Of a DNA stretch of 64,000 nt, positions 19,647 to 28,222 are shown piece after piece. Position numbers and translations under genes: made by a program. The DNA is taken from contig NZ_JIAI01000001.1 of assembly GCF_000620785.1 (NCBI RefSeq), positions 1,240,001 through 1,304,000 on the forward strand. Reading direction: 5' to 3'. The number at the start of each line of letters is the position of its first letter. Position 1 is the first letter of the stretch. The stretch comes from Actinospineispora acaciae DSM 45401. Lineage in GTDB: Bacteria > Actinomycetota > Actinomycetes > Mycobacteriales > Pseudonocardiaceae. The notes under the pieces are model-generated. The model had not been told where the DNA came from, made no database searches, and was given only the letters and a program-made list of their open reading frames with translations.

Positions 19647-20575
19647 TGCGCTTCGTCACCTACGCCTCGCCGGCCGGCGGCGACCGGGTCGGCATCGTGG
19701 CCGGCGAGCGCGTCCACGGGTTCGCACCCGGCGACACCCTGCTCGACGTGCTGGACAGGGGCGAGCTGCGCGAGGCAGGCGAGCGCGCCCTCGCCTCGCC
19801 GACCGAGACGGTGCCGCTGGACGGGCTGGTCCTGCGCGCCCCGCTGCAACCCCGCTCGATCCGCGACTGCATGGGCTTCCTGCAACACCTGCGCAACTGC
19901 GCCGGCGCCGCCGACCTGCCGGTGGACGAGCGCCACCACCAGTTCCCGGTGTTCTACTTCTCCAACCCGGCGGCCGTGGTGGGCCCGCACGACGACGTGC
20001 CGATCGCGCCGAACAGCGAGATGTTCGACTACGAGCTGGAGGTCGCCGCGGTCATCGGGCGGGCCGGCTCGACGATCCCGCTGGACCGCGCCGAGGAGCA
20101 CATCGCCGGCTACCTGCTGCTGTGCGACTGGAGCGCACGGGACCTGCAGGTCAACGAGATGGCGCTGCGGCTGGGCCCGGCCAAGGGCAAGGACACCGCC
20201 AACACGCTCGGCCCGATGCTGGTCACCCCCGACGAGCTGGAGCCCTACCGCAGCCGCAACGCGTTCGACCTGGAGATGACCGGCTACGTCAACGGCGAGC
20301 TGGTCAGCAGGGGCCGGTGGAACACGATCGACTGGGGCTTCCCCGACATGATCACCTACACTTCGCGGGGCACCACGCTGCGGGTCGGCGACGTGATCGG
20401 GTCGGGCACGGTGGACACCGGCTGCCTGTTCGAGCACTACTCGATCGACCGCGACAACTTCCGGGGCTGGCTGCGGCCGGGCGACGAGGTGCGGCTGGTG
20501 GTGGAGCACCTCGGCGAGCTGCGCCAGCGCGTGGTGCCCGGCGTCAAGGCCGAGCCGTTGAGCACCGGATACTGA
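19646..20575 (+). CDS. Fumarylacetoacetate hydrolase-family protein
   Basis: This 309-aa protein has a FAH catalytic domain from about residue 75. The metal ligands appear as FDYELEVAAVIG (ExE), with CDWSARDLQVNEM and GPAKGKDTANTLGP following. The C-terminal SGTVDTGCLFEH corresponds to the usual GTxxG block. Members cleave or hydrate C-C bonds of acylpyruvates, often in aromatic catabolism. It overlaps the MBL gene by one base (TGATG) and precedes an acyl-CoA ligase, so the operon probably degrades a ring-derived or branched acid. The exact substrate is not deducible. Confidence 0.88.
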   Translation: MRFVTYASPAGGDRVGIVAGERVHGFAPGDTLLDVLDRGELREAGERALASPTETVPLDGLVLRAPLQPRSIRDCMGFLQHLRNCAGAADLPVDERHHQFPVFYFSNPAAVVGPHDDVPIAPNSEMFDYELEVAAVIGRAGSTIPLDRAEEHIAGYLLLCDWSARDLQVNEMALRLGPAKGKDTANTLGPMLVTPDELEPYRSRNAFDLEMTGYVNGELVSRGRWNTIDWGFPDMITYTSRGTTLRVGDVIGSGTVDTGCLFEHYSIDRDNFRGWLRPGDEVRLVVEHLGELRQRVVPGVKAEPLSTGY

Positions 20576-20580
20576 CGCGG

Positions 20581-22068
20581 ATGTCGCTCACGCTGAGGTC
20601 GCTGTTCGTACCCGCGTTGAACCGGTTCAACGGCCGGCCGGCGCTGCGGTTCGACGGCCGGGTCACGAGCTACGCCGACCTGGTCGCCGACGCCGACCGG
20701 CTGGCCCACGTGCTCGTCGCCGCCGGGGTCACGCCCGGCGCCCCGGTCGCGATCATGATGTCCAACCGCGCGGAATGGGTGGTCGCCGACCAGGCGGTGA
20801 TCCGGGCCGGCGGGGCGAAGGTGCCGGTCAACGACATGCTCTCCGCCCCGGAGATCGCTTACGTCCTGCGCGACTCCGGGGCGGTCGTCGCGCTCGCCGA
20901 CGAGGGGATGGCGGACGCGGCCAGGGCCGCCGGCGTGCGCAGGGTCATCGCCGTCGGTCCGGACTGGGACGCCGCGCTGGCCGCCGCCCCGACCGGAGGG
21001 CCGCCGAAGGTCGAGGTCGCGGAGTCCGACGTCGGGCTGATCATGTACACCGGCGGGACGACCGGGCGGCAGAAGGGTGTCGTGCACACCCAGCGGGGCC
21101 TGGCGGTGAACCTGCTCGCCCACGTGGTCGAGACCGGCCTGCTCGACGACGAGCGGCTGCTGCTCACCTCGCCGCTGCCGCACTCGGCCGGCTTCCTCGC
21201 GCAGGCCGGGCTGCTCAAGGGCGCGCTGGCGATGATCGAGCCCCGGTTCGACGCCGACCTGGTCCTGGACCGCATCGAACGCGACCGCGCCACCTTCCTG
21301 TTCATGGTGCCGACCATGATCTACCGGATGCTCGACGCCGCCGAGCGCCGCACGGTGGACCTGTCCTCGCTGCGGACCATCCTCTACGGCGCCGCGCCGA
21401 TCACCCTGGAGCGGCTGGAGCAGGGGCTGCGGCGGCTCGGCCCGGTGTTCATGCAGCTCTACGGGCAGACCGAGGCGCCGAACTTCCTGACCAGGCTCAC
21501 CAGGGAGGAGCACGACCTCGCCCGCCCGGACCGGCTGACCAGCTGCGGCCGGCCCGCCACGATGGTCCGGATCGCGGTGCTCGACGAGGCCGGCGAGCCC
21601 GTCCCACCCGGCACGCCCGGCGAGATCTGCGCCCGGGCGCCCTACGTCATGGCCGGCTACCACGGGCTGGCGGCCAAGACCGCCGAGACGCTGCGCGGCG
21701 GCTGGCTGCACACCGGCGACCTCGGCATCCTCGACGACGACGGCTACGTGCACCTGCTCGACCGCAAGAACGACATGATCATCAGCGGCGGGATGAACGT
21801 GTACTCCACCGAGGTCGAGAACGTGCTGCAGGCCTGCCCGGGCGTCGGCCAGGTCGCGGTCGTGGGCGTCCCGCACCCGGACTGGGGCGAGGCGGTGGTC
21901 GCGTTCGTGGTGCCCGCCGACGGCGAGGACTTCGACGAGCCGGCAACCGTAGCCCGCTGCCGGGCGGAATTGGCCGCCTACAAGCGCCCCAAGGCCTACC
22001 GCCTGCTCGGCTCCCTGCCCGTCACCGCCTTCGGCAAGGTCGACAAGAAGGCGCTGCGCGCCGGCTAG
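20581..22068 (+). CDS. AMP-dependent acyl-CoA synthetase/ligase
   Basis: This 495-aa ANL enzyme has core motif MYTGGTTGRQKGVVHT (about 155-170), FMQLYGQTEAPN (A5) and GGWLHTGDLGILDDDGY (A7). The hinge is DRKNDMIISGGMNVYSTEVE, and the C-terminal Lys is in TAFGKVDKKALR. This pattern fits long-chain or aryl acyl-CoA ligases. The ATG at 20581 follows the FAH stop by five bases. It would activate the carboxylic acid substrate of this Lrp/GAF-controlled operon. Its 3' end overlaps the convergent ABC ATPase stop by 4 bp. Confidence 0.92.
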   Translation: MSLTLRSLFVPALNRFNGRPALRFDGRVTSYADLVADADRLAHVLVAAGVTPGAPVAIMMSNRAEWVVADQAVIRAGGAKVPVNDMLSAPEIAYVLRDSGAVVALADEGMADAARAAGVRRVIAVGPDWDAALAAAPTGGPPKVEVAESDVGLIMYTGGTTGRQKGVVHTQRGLAVNLLAHVVETGLLDDERLLLTSPLPHSAGFLAQAGLLKGALAMIEPRFDADLVLDRIERDRATFLFMVPTMIYRMLDAAERRTVDLSSLRTILYGAAPITLERLEQGLRRLGPVFMQLYGQTEAPNFLTRLTREEHDLARPDRLTSCGRPATMVRIAVLDEAGEPVPPGTPGEICARAPYVMAGYHGLAAKTAETLRGGWLHTGDLGILDDDGYVHLLDRKNDMIISGGMNVYSTEVENVLQACPGVGQVAVVGVPHPDWGEAVVAFVVPADGEDFDEPATVARCRAELAAYKRPKAYRLLGSLPVTAFGKVDKKALRAG

Positions 22069-22793
22069 CTCCCGTCCACCCCCAGCGCGTCGAGCAGCTT
22101 CTCCCGGTGGGCGAGGAACGCCGGGTCGCCGTGGGCGCGGGGCTGGCCCAGGTCGATGCGCCGGTCGACGACGATACTGCCCGCGTCCAGCACCAGCACC
22201 CGGTCCGCGAGCAGGACCGCCTCGTCCACGTCGTGGGTCACCAGCAGCACGGCCGGGCGGTGGCGCCGGCACAACTGGCGCAGCAGCGCGTGCATCCGGA
22301 TCCGGGTCAGGGCGTCCAGCGCGCCGAACGGCTCGTCGGCGAGCAGCAGCCGCGGCTCCCTGACCAGCGAGCGGGCCAGCGCGACCCGTTGCTGTTCGCC
22401 TCCGGACAGCTCGGACGGCCACGCCCGTTCCCGATCGGCCAGCCCGACCTCGGCCAGCGCGGCGCGGCCCAGCTCCCGGGCGCGGGGTCCGTCCAGGCCG
22501 AGGATCACGTTGTCCAGCACCCGCGCCCACGGCAACAGGCGGGAGTCCTGGAAGACCACCGCCACCCGCGACGGTTCGGGGCACCGCAGCGCCCCCGACC
22601 CGGCCACGCCCGCGTCGAGCCCGGCGAGGGCGCGCAGCAGCGTGGTCTTGCCCGAGCCGCTGCGGCCGAGCAGCGCGACGAACTCCCCCGGCGCGATGTC
22701 CAGGTCGATCCCGTCGAGCACCGCCCGGCCGTGGTAGCCCCGGGTCAGCCCGCCGGCGCGGACCGCGCTCAGCCGCCCAACGTCCGCTGCCAC
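22065..22793 (-). CDS. ABC transporter ATP-binding protein, SsuB/TauB type
   Basis: This ATPase of about 242 aa has Walker A GRSGSGKTTLLRAL, Q-loop VFQDSRLLPW, signature LSGGEQQRVALARSL, Walker B LLLADEPFGALD and the switch His in LLVTHDVDEAVLLADR. The Q-loop wording and the adjacent substrate-binding protein and TauD place it in the nitrate/sulfonate/taurine subfamily. No ATG is available. The GTG at 22793 gives MAADVGRLSAVRAGG and overlaps the permease by 25 bp, which is typical translational coupling. It is the last gene of the sulfur operon. Confidence 0.93.
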   Translation of the reverse strand: MAADVGRLSAVRAGGLTRGYHGRAVLDGIDLDIAPGEFVALLGRSGSGKTTLLRALAGLDAGVAGSGALRCPEPSRVAVVFQDSRLLPWARVLDNVILGLDGPRARELGRAALAEVGLADRERAWPSELSGGEQQRVALARSLVREPRLLLADEPFGALDALTRIRMHALLRQLCRRHRPAVLLVTHDVDEAVLLADRVLVLDAGSIVVDRRIDLGQPRAHGDPAFLAHREKLLDALGVDGS

Positions 22794-23620
22794 GCCAGCG
22801 CCCTCCGTTGCGCCATCCGCACCGCGGCGTCGCCGACCAGGCCGAACACCGCGTAGACCACCAGCCCGACCACGATGATGTCGGTCTGGCCGTAGGTGCG
22901 CGCCTGCGTCATCAGGTAGCCGATGCCGCTGGTGGCGTTGACCTGCTCCACCACCACGAGCGCCAGCCAGGACATGGTCACGCCCAGCCGCAGGCCGGTG
23001 AAGAACCCGGGCAGCGCGCCGGGCAACGCCACCCGCCGGATGAACCGCCACCGCGACAGCCCGACGGTTTCGGCGAGCTCGACGTAGCGTTCGTCGATGC
23101 CGCGCAGCCCGGCGTGGGTGTTCAGGTAGATCGGCACCAACACGCTGGTCAGGATGAGGATGATCTTCATCTCCTCGCCGATGCCGAACCACACGATGGC
23201 CAGCGGGATCAGCGCGAGGGTCGGGATGGCCCGCTTGACCTGGATCGGCCCGTCCACGACGGCCTCCCCGATCCGGCTCAGCCCGGCGACCAGGGCGAGC
23301 GCCACGCCGGCGCCCACCCCGAGCAGCAGGGCGAGGCCGGCGCGGCGCAGCGAGGTGAGCAGGTTCGACTGCAGTCGGCCGTCGGCGACCAGCTCGGCCG
23401 CGGTGGTCACCACCGTCCAGGGCGCGGACAGCGTTCGCGGGTCGAGCACGCCGGTCGCCGAGGCGACCAGCCAGGCCAGCAGCAACAACAGCGGGCCGAG
23501 CGCCAGCGCGCCGGGAACCCGCGGGCCCGGCCCGAGGCGGCGTCTGGCCGACGGGCGAGCCGCCAGCCGGGCGTCGTTGTCGGCGACCGCGCGCGCCCGC
23601 CGCACCGACAGGTCAGTCAT
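22769..23620 (-). CDS. ABC transporter permease, SsuC/TauC type
   Basis: This 283-aa integral membrane protein has about six transmembrane segments. The BPD_transp_1 EAA loop reads VELAETVGLSRWRFIRRVALPGALP (coupling helix). Basic N-terminal residues precede the first helix (ALALGPLLLLLAWLVASATG). It pairs with the adjacent ATPase and substrate-binding protein to import alkanesulfonates or related sulfur compounds. The start overlaps the stop of the binding-protein gene (TGATG). Confidence 0.93.
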   Translation of the reverse strand: MTDLSVRRARAVADNDARLAARPSARRRLGPGPRVPGALALGPLLLLLAWLVASATGVLDPRTLSAPWTVVTTAAELVADGRLQSNLLTSLRRAGLALLLGVGAGVALALVAGLSRIGEAVVDGPIQVKRAIPTLALIPLAIVWFGIGEEMKIILILTSVLVPIYLNTHAGLRGIDERYVELAETVGLSRWRFIRRVALPGALPGFFTGLRLGVTMSWLALVVVEQVNATSGIGYLMTQARTYGQTDIIVVGLVVYAVFGLVGDAAVRMAQRRALAWQRTLGG

Positions 23621-24684
23621 CACCCACCCCCGCCCGAGGCGTCCGCGGTGACCTGGTCGAACCGGAGGTCGAAGCCGCGCGCCGCGCTCACCCGGCGCGG
23701 CAGCTCGCCGGCCCGGTCGATCACGTCGACGGTGCCCTGCTGGCGGTCGACCAGCGCTGCGTCCAACCTGGGAAAGCCGAAGCGCCCGAGCGAGTCCACG
23801 ATCCGCTGGCCGTCCGCGGCGCTGACGCCCTGGTTGCGGACGTAGTAGCCGCGCACCCACTCGGCCGGGTGTTCGTCCACCCAGCGCAGCGCGCGCAGGT
23901 AGTGCCCGACGTAGGCGCGCAACGCCGCCGCCTTGGCCGGGTCCGCCAGCGCGGCCCGCCGGGCGTACAGGTAGTTCAGCCCGGTGGCCACGTCGGCCGT
24001 CTCCGCCGGGTCGATCACCCCGCCGCCGCGCGGGGCCGCCTCGGCCAGGAACCGCGTCAACCGGGGCTCGTTGAGCGGGGCCACGTCGACCTGACCGGTG
24101 CGCACCGCGTCGTTGAAGTCGCCGAGCTGCAGCCGCACCAACCGCACGTCGGAGGTGCGCAGCCGCGCCTTCTCCAACGCCCGCAGCACCATCACCTGCT
24201 GCGCGGTGCCCTCCGCGTAGGCGATCTTCGCGCCGCGCAGGTCGGCGAGGTGCCGGATTCGGCTGCCGGGCGTGACCGCGAGCTGGCTGCTCGCCGGCGC
24301 GGTCTGCCGGGCGAAGATGATCGGCACGTCCTCGCCGGCGGCCAGCGCCTGGATCGGCGGGGTGTCCCCGACCCAGGCCACGTCGGCGGCACCGGCCCGG
24401 AACGCCTCCAGGATGGCTGGGCCGCCGGTGAAGTTGGCGAACTCGGCAGCGAACGGCAGCCGCGCCTGCTCCCCGGACTCGCGCAGCGCGACCTGCTGGT
24501 ACTCGGCCTGGTCGGCGATCACCAGCCTGGTGCCGGGCGGGACCTGGGTGGGCAGCGGGGCGTCGGCCGCGAGCGTGCCGGCCGCCGCGTTCGGGCCGGC
24601 GCAGGCGCCGAGCAGCGCGGCGGTGACAGCCGCGACGACAACCGTGACGACAGCCGTGACGACGACCGGGGCCGTGGCCCTCAA
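23620..24684 (-). CDS. ABC transporter substrate-binding lipoprotein, SsuA/TauA type
   Basis: This protein of about 354 aa starts with a TTG that overlaps the TauD stop (TTGA). A Val-rich hydrophobic signal leads to the lipobox LLGAC (Cys near residue 25). The mature domain shows the NMT1/SsuA pattern: VADVAWVGDTPPIQALAAGEDVPIIFARQ and LADLRGAKIAYAEGTAQQ, then QLGDFNDAVRTGQVDVAPLNEP. It delivers sulfonate-like substrates to the permease. The TTG start is inferred from spacing and the need to include the signal peptide; no better start exists in frame. Confidence 0.9.
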   Translation of the reverse strand: MRATAPVVVTAVVTVVVAAVTAALLGACAGPNAAAGTLAADAPLPTQVPPGTRLVIADQAEYQQVALRESGEQARLPFAAEFANFTGGPAILEAFRAGAADVAWVGDTPPIQALAAGEDVPIIFARQTAPASSQLAVTPGSRIRHLADLRGAKIAYAEGTAQQVMVLRALEKARLRTSDVRLVRLQLGDFNDAVRTGQVDVAPLNEPRLTRFLAEAAPRGGGVIDPAETADVATGLNYLYARRAALADPAKAAALRAYVGHYLRALRWVDEHPAEWVRGYYVRNQGVSAADGQRIVDSLGRFGFPRLDAALVDRQQGTVDVIDRAGELPRRVSAARGFDLRFDQVTADASGGGG

Positions 24685-25643
24685 CCGACCACTACCCGGT
24701 GGTCGGCGGTGAACTCCCGCCCGGCGATCAGCTCGGACGCCCTGCCGTCCGGCCCCACCGGGCGCTCGCCGATCAGGGTCACCCGGTGCAGGGTCCGCTG
24801 GACGTCCAGGTGGTCCAGGTCGGTGGGCGCCAGGTGCGCGGTGGCCCGGTTGTCCCAGAACGCCACGCTGCCCGGGCGCCAGCGGAACCGGACCGTGTAC
24901 TCGGGCCGGGTCAGCTCGGCGTAGAGCAGGTCCAGCAACGCCCGGTTCTCCCTCGGCGTGAGGTCCAGGATGTGGCCGGTGAAGCCGGGGTTGACGAACA
25001 GCGCCCGCTCCCCCGTGACCGGATGCACCCGCACCACCGGATGCACCGCGACCAGCAGGTTGTCGTTCACCCGCCGGCTGTAGCTGTCGCCGCCGGCCGG
25101 CTGCTCGCTGCCGCCGTAGCGATGCTCGGCGCGCAGCGTGTCCAGCCACGCCCGCAGCGGCGCGGACAGGCCCTGGTAGGCGGCCACCAGGTTGGTCCAG
25201 GTCGTGTCGCCGCCGAACTCCGGGACGGTCTCGGCGCGCAGGATGGACCCGGCCGGCGGGTTGACCGCCGCGGTCACGTCGGTGTGCCAGCCGGCGAAGT
25301 AGCTGTAGCGCCGGCGGGTCCTGACCGGGTTGTCCTTGCCGTAGCGCTGCTCGTAGCGCCGAGGATCCACCGTGAAGATCTCCGGATGGCCCTCCGGCGG
25401 CGCGTCGTCGTGCGGATGGGCATAGGTCAGCTCGCCGAAGTGGCGGGCGAACCGGATCTGCGCGGCGTGATCCAGGTCCTGGTCCCTGAAGAAAATGACC
25501 TTGTAGACGTGCAGCGCGGCGGTGAGCCGCTCGACGGTCGCCGGGTCGAGCGGCCTGGACAGGTCGACGCCGTCGATGTCGGCGCCGATGTGGCCGGCGA
25601 CCGGGCGGATGGACAGGTCGGTGAGCTCTGGTGCGGTAGTCAT
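24681..25643 (-). CDS. TauD/TfdA-family Fe(II)/2-oxoglutarate dioxygenase
   Basis: This 320-aa dioxygenase has the facial triad HxD in FAGWHTDVTA (about 115-121) and the distal His in DNRATAHLAPTD (about 265), with a following Arg (HRVTLIGE) that binds 2-oxoglutarate. TauD-type enzymes hydroxylate alkanesulfonates or sulfate esters so that sulfite or sulfate is released. The RBS AAGGA is 8 nt before the ATG. It is the first structural gene of the operon, 108 bp after the Cys leader peptide, which supports a sulfur-acquisition role rather than 2,4-D-type degradation. Confidence 0.93.
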   Translation of the reverse strand: MTTAPELTDLSIRPVAGHIGADIDGVDLSRPLDPATVERLTAALHVYKVIFFRDQDLDHAAQIRFARHFGELTYAHPHDDAPPEGHPEIFTVDPRRYEQRYGKDNPVRTRRRYSYFAGWHTDVTAAVNPPAGSILRAETVPEFGGDTTWTNLVAAYQGLSAPLRAWLDTLRAEHRYGGSEQPAGGDSYSRRVNDNLLVAVHPVVRVHPVTGERALFVNPGFTGHILDLTPRENRALLDLLYAELTRPEYTVRFRWRPGSVAFWDNRATAHLAPTDLDHLDVQRTLHRVTLIGERPVGPDGRASELIAGREFTADHRVVVG

Positions 25644-25751
25644 CTCGGGTCCTTCGGTCAGCGGGACCGGTGACCGCCAATCGCGCTCATGCCGATGCCG
25701 AGCGCGCTTGCCCAGCGGCCAGGCCCGTCCGGTGAGGTGGGCTGACGGAGC

Positions 25752-25874
25752 TCAGAAGGGCCGACACAGCGCGGTGGCCGTGCGGCAGAGATCGACATGG
25801 CGACGGCTGCGCAACAGCGTGACGTGCAACGGCGCGACACCCGGCCGCCCGGGCACCCACCCACCGTCACCCAT
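25752..25874 (-). CDS. Cysteine-codon leader peptide of sulfur operon
   Basis: This 40-codon ORF contains the actinobacterial sulfur-leader signature LRSRRHVDLCRTATALCR and ends two residues later (PF, TGA at 25752-25754). Two Cys codons lie near the end. Such leaders act as cysteine-sensing attenuators ahead of sulfate/sulfonate transport genes. This one is 108 bp upstream of the TauD/SsuABC-like operon on the same strand. A -10-like TAGCGT lies exactly 6 nt before the ATG, so the peptide is probably translated from a leaderless mRNA. An internal GTG (25856) with GGTGGG upstream is an alternative start. Confidence 0.85.
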   Translation of the reverse strand: MGDGGWVPGRPGVAPLHVTLLRSRRHVDLCRTATALCRPF

Positions 25875-25880
25875 GTGGCG

Positions 25881-25909
25881 ACGCTAACACGCACCGAGCC
25901 GAAAGTCTA
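25881..25909 (-). promoter_or_regulatory. Predicted promoter of leader peptide/sulfur operon
   Basis: On the minus strand a -35-like TAGACT (25904-25909) and a -10-like TAGCGT (25881-25886) are separated by exactly 17 bp. Transcription would begin at or next to the A of the leader ATG (25874), giving a leaderless transcript. Confidence 0.55.
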
Positions 25910-26258
25910 CCAATCTGGCCATATTTACCGCCTTGGACTCCCGCCGACCGAATGCTCGCATTTCACCCTATTCAGGCCGTAATTCGCCGTCACGACAAAC
26001 TGGTGTCGCGGCGGCGGCCGGGCGTCGCGCCTATCGTTCCATCTTGGATTGAGGTAGATAATTCCAGGTCCGGGCGCGCATTCGACGCGTCAATCAGGCG
26101 TGGCAAGGGATCGCCTTCTCACCTGATAGAGATCACCCCGAAAGGTGCTTTCGCCCGACCCCTCCGGCGGCGCTGGACAACCCGGTTCGAATAGGACTAA
26201 ATCTGTGCCCCGGTCGATGCGAACACACGCAACGACCGCTGAAAAGGAAGGAAGGGCA
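25910..26258. other. Non-coding region between sulfur operon and small secreted protein
   Basis: About 350 bp without a supportable gene, less GC-rich than the rest of the window (for example 25911-25990). It should hold the promoter of the downstream small secreted protein. A purine-rich stretch (GAAAAGGAAGGAAGGG, about 26241-26256) just before the ATG at 26259 serves as its ribosome-binding site. No clear palindrome or riboswitch was recognised. Confidence 0.5.
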
Positions 26259-26537
26259 ATGATTCGCAAGTACGGTCAGCGCGCCGCGCTGACCCTCGCC
26301 GCGACCGCCCTCGCGGCCAGTGGGACCGTCCTGTTCGGGGCCACCGCGCTGGCGGCCCAGAACGGGAGCAACCACACCAGCGGCGGGTCCGCCGGCGGCG
26401 GCGGGACCGCCCAGTCCTGGTGCGCGATCCCGATCGCCGCCGGGCTGGGGATCCTCGGCAACGGCTCGGCCGACGGCAACTCGCAGTGCAACGCCGGCGC
26501 CAACGGCGGCGGCGCGGCTCCCGGCGCGTCGTACTGA
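26259..26537 (+). CDS. Small secreted protein with one Cys pair
   Basis: This 92-aa protein has a Sec signal peptide (MIRKYGQRAALTLAATALAA..., cleavage near ALAA, about residue 33). The mature chain is Gly/Ser/Asn-rich with two Cys, in QSWCAIPIAAGLG and NSQCNAG, 24 residues apart. The short hydrophobic stretch between two Cys is loosely reminiscent of chaplin-like surface proteins. The chaplin consensus itself is absent, so I leave it as hypothetical secreted. The RBS is purine-rich and a strong hairpin follows about 40 bp downstream. Confidence 0.72.
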   Translation: MIRKYGQRAALTLAATALAASGTVLFGATALAAQNGSNHTSGGSAGGGGTAQSWCAIPIAAGLGILGNGSADGNSQCNAGANGGGAAPGASY

Positions 26538-26577
26538 TCACCGCGAGCCAACCTCGCCGGTGAGCCGGACGTAGCGG

Positions 26578-26608
26578 TAGCGGCCCCCGGATGCATCGGG
26601 GGCCGCTA
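26578..26608. terminator. Perfect 12-bp-stem hairpin terminator
   Basis: TAGCGGCCCCCG (26578-26589), a 7-nt loop and CGGGGGCCGCTA (26597-26608) form a perfect stem. It lies between the end of the secreted-protein gene and the stop codon of the convergent GMC gene, which is contained in the right arm. No U-tract is present, as is common in actinomycetes. It is probably bidirectional. Confidence 0.8.
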
Positions 26609-28102
26609 TCCGCCGGCCGCGATCCACCCGGCGGCGTGCTCGCCCAGCATCATCGCGTCCAGCGCCGTGGGACCGCGCAGCGGCACGGGCACGACGCTCA
26701 GGTCGACCACCCGCAGCCCGCCGACGCCGTGCACCCGGCACCGCTCGTCGACCACCGCCTCGGGATCTCCCGGCGGACCCATCGCGGCGCCGCCGTGCAG
26801 CGTCAGGCGGCTGAACGTCATCGCGCGCAGCGCCTCCCGGAGCCGGTCGTCGTCGGCGACCAGGGCGTCGTCCACCATCTCGAACCCGCTGATCGTCCTG
26901 GTGAAGGCCGGGTGCTGCGCGATCGCCCAGGCATGCCGGTAGGCCGCCACCATCCGCTCCAGGTCGCCGGCCTCCCGGTAGAAGCCCAGGTCCACGACGG
27001 GCGGTTCGGCCGGGCTCGGACCCGCGACGCGGACGGTGCCGAGCGAGCCGGGGCGCATGTCGCCGACCATGATCGCGCTCACCGGTTGGCCCGCGTAGGG
27101 GTCCGGCCCGGTGAACAGGTTCAGGTAGAACGCACCGTCCGTCGCATGGCCCGGGATCGCCTCCAGCCGCGCGATCAGCTGGTTCAGCATCGCCTCGCCG
27201 GACACGGAGCCCTCGGCCGGGCGCGCCGGGATGACCGCGCCGGGCTGGTCGCGCACGCCGCGCCCGACCCCGGGAACGTCCACCAGCGCCGGCACGCCCG
27301 CCGCGCGCAGGTCCCCGGCGGCCCCGATCCCGGAGCGCAGCAGCAGCGCCGGCGTCATCGGCACGCCCGCGCAGAGGATCACCTCGCCGGCGGTGATCTC
27401 CTGGCCCCCGGCCCGCACCCCCACCGCCCTGCCGTCGCGGACCAGGACCCGCTCGACCGGGCAGTTGCCGAGGACAGTCAGGTTCGGCCGCCCCCGGGCC
27501 GGGGCCAGGTGGGTGAGGTTGGCCGACATCCGCACCCGGCCTCGGCGGTTCTGGGGGTACGGGCCGATGCCGGTCGCGTCCGGGGCGTTCATGTCGGCGC
27601 GGTAGGGGTGGCCGGCGGCGAGCACGGCGGTCAGGAAGCCGTCCATCGGCGCGGTCAGCTCGTCGCGGCGGGGGCGCACGATGGGCACCGGGCCGCGCCC
27701 GCCGTGGTACTCACCGTCCGGGAAGTCGTGGTCGGTCTCCAGCCGCCGGTAGGACTCCAGCACCTCGGGCCACTCCCAGGCCGGCAGGCCCAGCGCGGCC
27801 CAGGCGTCGAAGTCGGCCGCCAGCGCCCGGACCGCGCCGTACGCGTTGACCTGCGACGAACCACCGACCACCCGGCCGCGCGCGACCTCGGCGACCCGAC
27901 CGGCGCAGATCCTCGCCGTCAGCCCGGCGTCGAACCCCTGGCCGGCGCCGTCGCGCAGGCTCGCCGGTAGCGACGCCTCGTCCGGGAAGTCCGGCCCGGC
28001 CTCGAGCACCAGCACCCGCCGCGACGGGTCCTCCGACAGCCTGGCCGCCAGCACACAGCCGGCCGTCCCGGCGCCCACGATGAGATGGTCGACTCCCGCC
28101 AC
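26606..28102 (-). CDS. GMC-family FAD-dependent oxidoreductase
   Basis: This 498-aa flavoprotein begins with the FAD-binding VDHLIVGAGTAGCVLAARLSE. GMC signature 1 is RGRVVGGSSQVNAYGAVR, and GMC signature 2 lies around AGVPMTPALLLRSGIG. The C-terminal block has LHGGAAMGP and then VVDLSVVPVPLRGPTALDAMMLGEHAA. In typical members this last block carries the second catalytic His/Asn in a PxxxxxNP(T) context, which reads PLRGPT here, so the active site may be atypical. Members oxidise alcohols such as choline or sugars. GTG at 28102 is the only sensible start. It is divergent from the MetE-like gene. Confidence 0.9.
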   Translation of the reverse strand: MAGVDHLIVGAGTAGCVLAARLSEDPSRRVLVLEAGPDFPDEASLPASLRDGAGQGFDAGLTARICAGRVAEVARGRVVGGSSQVNAYGAVRALAADFDAWAALGLPAWEWPEVLESYRRLETDHDFPDGEYHGGRGPVPIVRPRRDELTAPMDGFLTAVLAAGHPYRADMNAPDATGIGPYPQNRRGRVRMSANLTHLAPARGRPNLTVLGNCPVERVLVRDGRAVGVRAGGQEITAGEVILCAGVPMTPALLLRSGIGAAGDLRAAGVPALVDVPGVGRGVRDQPGAVIPARPAEGSVSGEAMLNQLIARLEAIPGHATDGAFYLNLFTGPDPYAGQPVSAIMVGDMRPGSLGTVRVAGPSPAEPPVVDLGFYREAGDLERMVAAYRHAWAIAQHPAFTRTISGFEMVDDALVADDDRLREALRAMTFSRLTLHGGAAMGPPGDPEAVVDERCRVHGVGGLRVVDLSVVPVPLRGPTALDAMMLGEHAAGWIAAGG

Positions 28103-28222
28103 GCTCCGGACGCTACGCGGCGGTGATCGCCCCCGGCTTGGAGGAATGTGACCTCGGGATGCGACATGTCGACGGTTTCGACACGATGTGGCGGGGCTCG
28201 GACGAGAGGACGGTAATACGAC

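Noticed and set aside
25658..25894. 78-codon minus-strand frame over the leader peptide
   Set aside because: It is in a different frame from the conserved leader signature and has no family similarity; the 40-codon leader explains the region better.
28103..28222. Divergent operator between the GMC and MetE-like genes
   Set aside because: I saw no symmetric element or convincing promoter pair in this 120-bp gap.
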